NCBI GenBank assembly: GCA_021160245.1
Contig: JAGHCW010000081.1
Span: forward strand, 1-21,115
Direction: 5' to 3'
From: a bacterium
Lineage (GTDB): Bacteria; B130-G9
Length of the DNA: 21,115 bases
Every line of letters starts with the position of its first letter. The first letter of the stretch is position 1. Shown piece by piece: positions 16,671 through 21,115 of this stretch. The notes below the pieces were generated by a model, which saw only the letters and a list, made by a program, of their open reading frames with translations, searched no databases and had not been told where the DNA came from. The position numbers and the translations under genes were made by a program.

Positions 16671-17021
16671 CTAGGAACTGCGGCCATCTGCCCTATCCTT
16701 CAATCTCGAAATCTCAATTGCGAGCTCGGCCTTTCGATGCTCCAAATCGGAGCGAATCCCATTGCCTGAGGCGCAGAGATTGTAAAATTCGAACATCTCC
16801 GACACTTGCTGATATGAGAGCCCCGTTGATCCCCACAGATCCTGAAACTCATCTTCTGACGGCGGCGCCTTGGATTCCGGCAGGCTCTCGAGCCTCTTAT
16901 CGACCTCGTCTATCTGCTTCTGCATGGCAGCCAGATCGTTGTAGTCAATCTGGGTGCGCTTGACGGTCTCACGCGAAGGGTCTTCGTGGGCATACTGGGT
17001 GAATGATTGATATTCTGACAT
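16671..17021 (-). CDS. Small 116-residue helical protein of the virion-like module
   Basis: The frame is open from 17081, but I start at ATG 17021 (a second ATG at 17024 is adjacent), because AAAGGAG lies just ahead and this removes an overlap with the preceding gene's coding end. The resulting product is 116 residues. It is charged and largely helical (IDYNDLAAMQKQIDEVDKRL near 25-45, RSDLEHRKAELAIEISRLKD near the C-terminus), with coiled-coil potential. No catalytic motif or known family is recognised. The upstream 930-residue gene ends 10 bases before it. Similar short coiled-coil proteins often accompany fibre or tail genes in phages; that comparison is by context only. Confidence 0.6.
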   Translation of the reverse strand: MSEYQSFTQYAHEDPSRETVKRTQIDYNDLAAMQKQIDEVDKRLESLPESKAPPSEDEFQDLWGSTGLSYQQVSEMFEFYNLCASGNGIRSDLEHRKAELAIEISRLKDRADGRSS

Positions 17022-17026
17022 CATCT

Positions 17027-17033
17027 CTCCTTT
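17027..17033 (-). promoter_or_regulatory. Shine-Dalgarno that decides the start of the 116-residue gene
   Basis: Minus-strand AAAGGAG followed by AG and ATGATG; spacing favours the second ATG (17021). It overlaps the TAA of the 930-residue gene. Confidence 0.6.
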
Positions 17034-19824
17034 ATGACGACGGGCTGACGAGGTATTTGTTTGCGACAACGACCACTCCATAAGGATCGGTCGTAAAGAT
17101 GCCCTTTCGCTCGTATTTCCAATAGAGGGTCTGTCCCGGATTGAGAGGCATCAGACCCTTGGTGACGACCGCCCTTGTGTGCCCGCTGGAGTTTGCCGAG
17201 CTCGGTATCGTGTCGCCTCTGGCCTCGCTATCTGTTACTAATCTTGCCTTTGACGTTAGAATACTGGTTCCCGAGCCGGTGCAGAGATCACATTCCAGAT
17301 ACGCGCCGGCGCCGTCCCCTGTGCTCTCAACTGAGAAGTCCACTGTGTCAATTACAGTCGGGGCCTCCAACAACCATTCATTGGCCGTGAAGTCCGAATC
17401 AGCCTTGCTGGACGAACTCGTTCCATCATGGCCGCGCATCTTCTCAAAGGCCTTTGGGTAGGGCTTATATCCAGAGACCGTGTTGTCAAAAGCCTCGACC
17501 GGCACCGGGTCGCCGAGATCGACCAGAACAACTCCCAGATTGACTGGGCTGACGTCTATCTGATTTGTGCCTGCAGCCCAGACTTGTCCGATGCTTTTCA
17601 GCTCTTTGCCGAACGAGATGATCGGTTGATAGTCCCCTGCTGTGCCTGACACATAATAAGCCCCCCCTGCCGTGAATGTCCTGCTTGGGTGTTTGTAAAG
17701 CCCCTTCATCACAACTTCGGCTATGAATGGGCCGTTTTCGCCTTCTTCGTAATTCGGATTCTCTACACACGACTTGCAGATGCCACGAAGAAGCGTGTGC
17801 TGCTCCCAAGAAGCCGGACAGACCCAGTCGGAAGTGACATCCATGTCCACCGCGACCCCCTCCGATATCATGGTCTCGGACCAGAATATCCCATGAACCT
17901 GGCCGATCTCATTTCCGTCGTCATCGCCGCCACCGCCCTGCTTGCCGTAATTGTGAATGTCCACAAGTACACCGCCCGGATCACCGCCTCTACCCCAGCC
18001 GACACGGACCTTCCATTGGCCAGGCCCAAAAATGACGCCCTTTGCCCAAGAACCCGGACTGCCCCAAGGGTTGAGGAAATACTCGCCATCCACATAGCTG
18101 CTGTCCGCGTCATAGACATTTGGCGGCCTCACAAGAGAACATCGCGTGTTCGTGGCATTCACCGCGGCAATGATGCCAATCACGTCCTTCTTATCATCGT
18201 CAGTCGCAACCGTTCGGTGTCCAATGGAGCTGCCATCAAGGTATATGGCGTCCCCAACCGAGACCTCAGAGTCGCAATCAACATCGAACCACTGCTCCGG
18301 GTCATCTCCGCCACCACCAATTATGGTCGCGGGCCCGCAGATGATCCTGTACTCTGCGCCAGCGTCATCAAGCTGAATACAGGCCTCCTGAACAAGATGC
18401 CCAGCAGTTATCGACCGCGTTGGAACCGCCTCACCCTCAATTGTCGTTGAGATATAGAAAATCGTGCCCTTGCTGCTCGGCGTCAATCCACCAGGACACA
18501 AGCCATCATGATCGTCCACAATCCATACGTAGTCAGGCATCCCAACCTGGCAATACGAGGCGCCGGGGGCAGCAATAACAATGCCAATCGCGGCCATTGT
18601 GGCGGCGGCGTTGGCTTTAGCCTCGTCCACCGTGTCCGGCTCATCTATGCACCTGCGCACGAATTCCCCGTGGGCCACTCCGGCCTTGAACTTGTAGTTG
18701 CCTGGTTCCGGGTCATCGCCCTTAACGTTCTTTCTCGCATCACCGATTTGTATCTTGATCTTCGTGGAACTGAGCGCTATGCCCATGCACTGGTCCCACT
18801 CTCCGGGCGTCTTGTTCCGCGTTTGAGTAATACGTCCTGTGGCGGTGCTCAAATAAGCCTGTTGCCCGTATATCAGGCTGTCATAGGACGTGGTCTTGTT
18901 ATCAAAATCAAAGACGCCTGAACTTCTCACCGTGCAAAATGCCTCGTCCAGAATCTCCTCGACGAAACCGACGCCGGGGACTGCGCTGTCATCATCGGCA
19001 TCCGCCCGGCCAACCATACTCGGCCCACAGATGCAGACTGCGTCGCCGGATAAAACCCCAGACCCGTATTGGTATTTGCTCACGTCCCCTGTCCCGTGGC
19101 CGCTGGGGTCGCCTGTGTCATACGGCGCCTCGATAAACGTATTGACTATATTCTCATCAGATACATTAACGCTATCTTGCAGAAAAACGATGGCAAGCGT
19201 CTTGCTTTCCGGCACGGCCGGGGGATTGCCGCAAACCGAACGGGATGCCGCCTCATAACCTTCCGAGAAACCGACGGCGCCAGAGACCTCCAACACGACC
19301 CGAAGCGGCTTTGTCCAGCCCGGATTCTCAAATGTCACGGAGGAGAAGCTCAGTGTTCCCCCGTTGTACTCAACGAGCTGACCAGCAATCTGGCAGTTGG
19401 CCTTCGATATGTTCACGCTGGACGACGCCGGGGATGTTGCCGAGACCCATAGCTGCCCAGCGACCCTGTGAACGTCAATTATCGGCTCACGATACTGCTC
19501 GAGCATACGCTTGTTATTCGCCGTGCCTCGCCCCCAATATGACCAAGTCAGGTCATCTGGAGCATCAGTTGCACAGTGAAGCACGTTGCCATTCAATGGG
19601 TTCACATAGACGCTGCCTGGACCCGGCGCGGTGTCCGTGAACGAGACGGTGAACGTCCCATTCACGTCTCCTGTGCAAGAGATCGAGTACTCGGTGTCCG
19701 GCACTTCGCAAAGCGAGTACTTGTAGGCGCCAGCAGAAATCGAATGCTCCTCATTCTCGATCTCTGCCGGCTCAGAACGCTCATCTACAAAATCAATGAA
19801 CTCAGGATTGTCTGGATATGCCAT
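17032..19824 (-). CDS. 930-residue beta-rich protein resembling phage tail-fibre or capsid-decoration proteins
   Basis: There is no signal peptide or membrane segment. Residues ~45-112 show GTFTVSFTDTAPGPGSVYVNP and DLTWSYWGRGTANNKRMLEQ, a pattern seen at the N-terminal end of many tail-fibre/tip proteins, where a strand-turn 'Y-x-G-x-G-T' precedes a trimer helix. At least six degenerate modules follow, near residues 260-304, 320-360, 455-497, 523-565, 575-612 and 719-760, each with a G-D/G-A-x-Y-x strand, a GSS/GTA-type turn and an I/V-G-x strand, reminiscent of DUF2190-like decoration domains. Four to six glycine/aspartate-rich linkers separate them, and the C-terminal ~120 residues are beta-rich. 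GGAGG stands 10 bases before ATG. It probably forms part of a particle appendage; family membership is inferred, and no homolog has been checked. Confidence 0.65.
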   Translation of the reverse strand: MAYPDNPEFIDFVDERSEPAEIENEEHSISAGAYKYSLCEVPDTEYSISCTGDVNGTFTVSFTDTAPGPGSVYVNPLNGNVLHCATDAPDDLTWSYWGRGTANNKRMLEQYREPIIDVHRVAGQLWVSATSPASSSVNISKANCQIAGQLVEYNGGTLSFSSVTFENPGWTKPLRVVLEVSGAVGFSEGYEAASRSVCGNPPAVPESKTLAIVFLQDSVNVSDENIVNTFIEAPYDTGDPSGHGTGDVSKYQYGSGVLSGDAVCICGPSMVGRADADDDSAVPGVGFVEEILDEAFCTVRSSGVFDFDNKTTSYDSLIYGQQAYLSTATGRITQTRNKTPGEWDQCMGIALSSTKIKIQIGDARKNVKGDDPEPGNYKFKAGVAHGEFVRRCIDEPDTVDEAKANAAATMAAIGIVIAAPGASYCQVGMPDYVWIVDDHDGLCPGGLTPSSKGTIFYISTTIEGEAVPTRSITAGHLVQEACIQLDDAGAEYRIICGPATIIGGGGDDPEQWFDVDCDSEVSVGDAIYLDGSSIGHRTVATDDDKKDVIGIIAAVNATNTRCSLVRPPNVYDADSSYVDGEYFLNPWGSPGSWAKGVIFGPGQWKVRVGWGRGGDPGGVLVDIHNYGKQGGGGDDDGNEIGQVHGIFWSETMISEGVAVDMDVTSDWVCPASWEQHTLLRGICKSCVENPNYEEGENGPFIAEVVMKGLYKHPSRTFTAGGAYYVSGTAGDYQPIISFGKELKSIGQVWAAGTNQIDVSPVNLGVVLVDLGDPVPVEAFDNTVSGYKPYPKAFEKMRGHDGTSSSSKADSDFTANEWLLEAPTVIDTVDFSVESTGDGAGAYLECDLCTGSGTSILTSKARLVTDSEARGDTIPSSANSSGHTRAVVTKGLMPLNPGQTLYWKYERKGIFTTDPYGVVVVANKYLVSPSS

Positions 19825-19833
19825 GTTGAATAA

Positions 19834-19839
19834 TCCTCC
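19834..19839 (-). promoter_or_regulatory. Shine-Dalgarno of the 930-residue gene
   Basis: Minus-strand GGAGGA nine bases before ATG at 19824; it supports this start. Confidence 0.55.
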
Positions 19840-19880
19840 ATCTTCGGTTGCTCATCGCAATTGAGCCGGGCCTTGGGTTC

Positions 19881-20900
19881 CTAGTCATTCAGCGTTTCGA
19901 TGAAATGGTTTTCGAGATAATTCTTTGTTATGGAAGCCATGATTGACGCATAGACGGCGAGTCCACAACTCAGCCCGGACGAATGCGAAAGAACGCATTC
20001 CGAAGCTCCCGTCAGCTCTTGCCCGGTGAGCCGAAATCCCGTCAAACAAGCCCTGATTGGCCGCAGATTGAGCCGAAACATCACCGGCTCAAGCGTGCTT
20101 GCGCCTTCCGGCACAGCCAGCTTTATCCCGAGGCTTATGGATGTGTTTGTGGAAATCGGGCCAAGATGAAACGCGAAATCTGCGCTCAGGTCTTGCCAGT
20201 CACCATCCTCACCCACCCGCAACTTGCAGTAACCGTTCTCAACTAATTCGCACCCCTCACCATCTGTCGGCCCATACAAAACCTCCAAAATAGCGTCATC
20301 AAGGTCCAGACCGATAGAGCAGTCCTTGCCCCACCAGGTTTGAACGGAATGCTCATTGGCCTCGCCCTTCGCATAGAAGAAGAATGGAACGACGCTCAAG
20401 GGACCGGAGTCGCTCTCAGAGTGATACGAAAAGGTCGGCCAGAGCACTCGACTCCAACTATTCATGGTAAAATAATAGGTCTCGTCTAACTGATAGCCAT
20501 AGATGTCCTCGGACTGCACGCGAACGCCGATACGCTCCCCATCTGCAAAAAAGTCGCGCGGCGCATAGAATACAGACGACCTCGCCCGCCATCGCCCGGT
20601 CAATAACCCACCCGTGAGCGAACTCCCGGTAAGAGCAATGCGAGGCACAATCTGCGCGGAATGTGGCCGCCCGGACCTATCATTAAGAATGAGGCCGTTT
20701 TCGATGATCTTCTGGAACACATCCCCGCCAAAACTTACGGAGAGGGACAATCTCTGGCCATTTAGCGCGCCGAAGTGAAGGTCGCCGACAAAATCTGCAT
20801 CAACAATGTCGAACCCTATATTGCTGCCGGACACATTGGCCGCGCCCTGTGCAGGTCGGCAGCCATCAAGATGTGGACGGAACTCGCTCTCTTCTGTCAT
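19881..20900 (-). CDS. 339-residue beta-rich protein with LTG-triplet motifs, virion-like module
   Basis: The open frame reaches to 21035, but I start at ATG 20900 (protein beginning MTEESEFRP), since CAGGA lies 6 bases before it and an upstream gene ends at 20939 in another frame. The 339-residue product has no signal peptide and is mostly predicted beta-strand (SVSFGGDVFQKI, YYFTMNSWSRV, SADFAFHLG). Two LTG-triplet segments (near residues 88-101 and 288-302) mark internal duplication. Cysteines are scattered (eight in total). It lies upstream of the 930-residue gene by 56 bases. I do not recognise its family; a baseplate, connector or capsid-associated role is possible by context. Confidence 0.55.
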   Translation of the reverse strand: MTEESEFRPHLDGCRPAQGAANVSGSNIGFDIVDADFVGDLHFGALNGQRLSLSVSFGGDVFQKIIENGLILNDRSGRPHSAQIVPRIALTGSSLTGGLLTGRWRARSSVFYAPRDFFADGERIGVRVQSEDIYGYQLDETYYFTMNSWSRVLWPTFSYHSESDSGPLSVVPFFFYAKGEANEHSVQTWWGKDCSIGLDLDDAILEVLYGPTDGEGCELVENGYCKLRVGEDGDWQDLSADFAFHLGPISTNTSISLGIKLAVPEGASTLEPVMFRLNLRPIRACLTGFRLTGQELTGASECVLSHSSGLSCGLAVYASIMASITKNYLENHFIETLND

Positions 20901-20906
20901 ATTATT

Positions 20907-20911
20907 TCCTG
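20907..20911 (-). promoter_or_regulatory. Shine-Dalgarno selecting ATG 20900
   Basis: Minus-strand CAGGA at 6 bases from ATG; the alternative start at 21035 has no such site and would overlap another gene. Confidence 0.45.
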
Positions 20912-20938
20912 TTCCTAAGGCATAGAAGGTGGTTTGGT

Positions 20939-21115
20939 TTACAATGAATCCTGGTGGAGACGCCATCTCCGAATCCCTGTCACGCCCCAAATCGGTCTCG
21001 GCGCAAATCCCGGACAATCGACCCTCGCGCACCATTGGCCTTCGTACTGGGATTTCTTGAGCTTGCAGGCAAAGCGGCCTTTCTGGTAACAGCCGGCCAA
21101 TGCAAACTCCGGACC
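20939..21115 (-). CDS. Small cysteine-containing protein, C-terminal part
   Basis: The frame is open from the window edge (minus strand, first codon at 21115) to TAA at 20939-20941, giving 58 residues; the start is outside. It has four cysteines in a basic segment (GCYQKGRFACKLK, then GQWCARVDCPGFAPRP) and a tryptophan-rich end, as in small zinc- or disulfide-stabilised proteins. Its stop lies 38 bases upstream of ATG 20900, a spacing that fits an operon and argues against the longer start of the 339-residue gene. The identity is unknown. Confidence 0.4.
   Translation of the reverse strand, partial: GPEFALAGCYQKGRFACKLKKSQYEGQWCARVDCPGFAPRPIWGVTGIRRWRLHQDSL

Noticed and set aside
19881-21035. 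384-residue version of the 339-residue protein starting at 21035
   Set aside because: No Shine-Dalgarno at that start, overlap with another open frame ending at 20939, and a good site before ATG 20900.

Overview
The window looks like chromosomal DNA of a Gram-negative bacterium: it carries the 3' end of a probable outer-membrane beta-barrel gene and a secreted beta-propeller protein, with housekeeping pyrimidine and DNA-repair genes. Base composition is moderate. Genes are packed with gaps of a few bases or ATGA overlaps, and TTG start codons are used beside good Shine-Dalgarno sequences. I cannot assign a phylum; an uncultivated lineage is possible, because several proteins combine familiar domains in unfamiliar ways.

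Layout. Positions 1-451 (+) hold the end of the barrel gene. Positions 529-10547 (-) form one tightly spaced eight-gene run. In transcription order it encodes a TPR protein, a J-domain-like protein without the HPD triad, a long protein ending in a GrpE domain, a DnaK-type Hsp70, a zinc-ribbon protein, an NtrB-type histidine kinase without membrane segments, an NtrC-type sigma-54 activator, and a Maf/DUF115 glycosyltransferase-like protein. Positions 10548-10824 are a divergent control region with a sigma-70-like promoter on each strand and an 18-codon ORF behind a perfect Shine-Dalgarno sequence. Positions 10825-16296 (+) hold a 1031-residue secreted protein (PQQ-type propeller plus about twelve 'GDDxY...QG' repeats), then xseA and pyrD, joined by overlapping stops and starts. 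Positions 16398-21115 (-) hold five small-to-large genes of a module that resembles virion or tail-fibre genes.

How the genes may work together. The minus-strand run contains every part of an Hsp70 machine, but each co-chaperone is altered: the J-like protein should not stimulate ATPase in the usual way, the GrpE domain sits on a new helical body of about 470 residues, and the Hsp70 interdomain linker differs from the canonical one. Three signalling and surface-glycosylation genes follow. My inference is a dedicated, non-housekeeping Hsp70 system tied to a sigma-54 circuit and to Maf-type modification of a surface or flagellar protein. This operon is the best candidate here for an undescribed system. 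The GDD-repeat protein is the second, and the virion-like module is a third region of interest.
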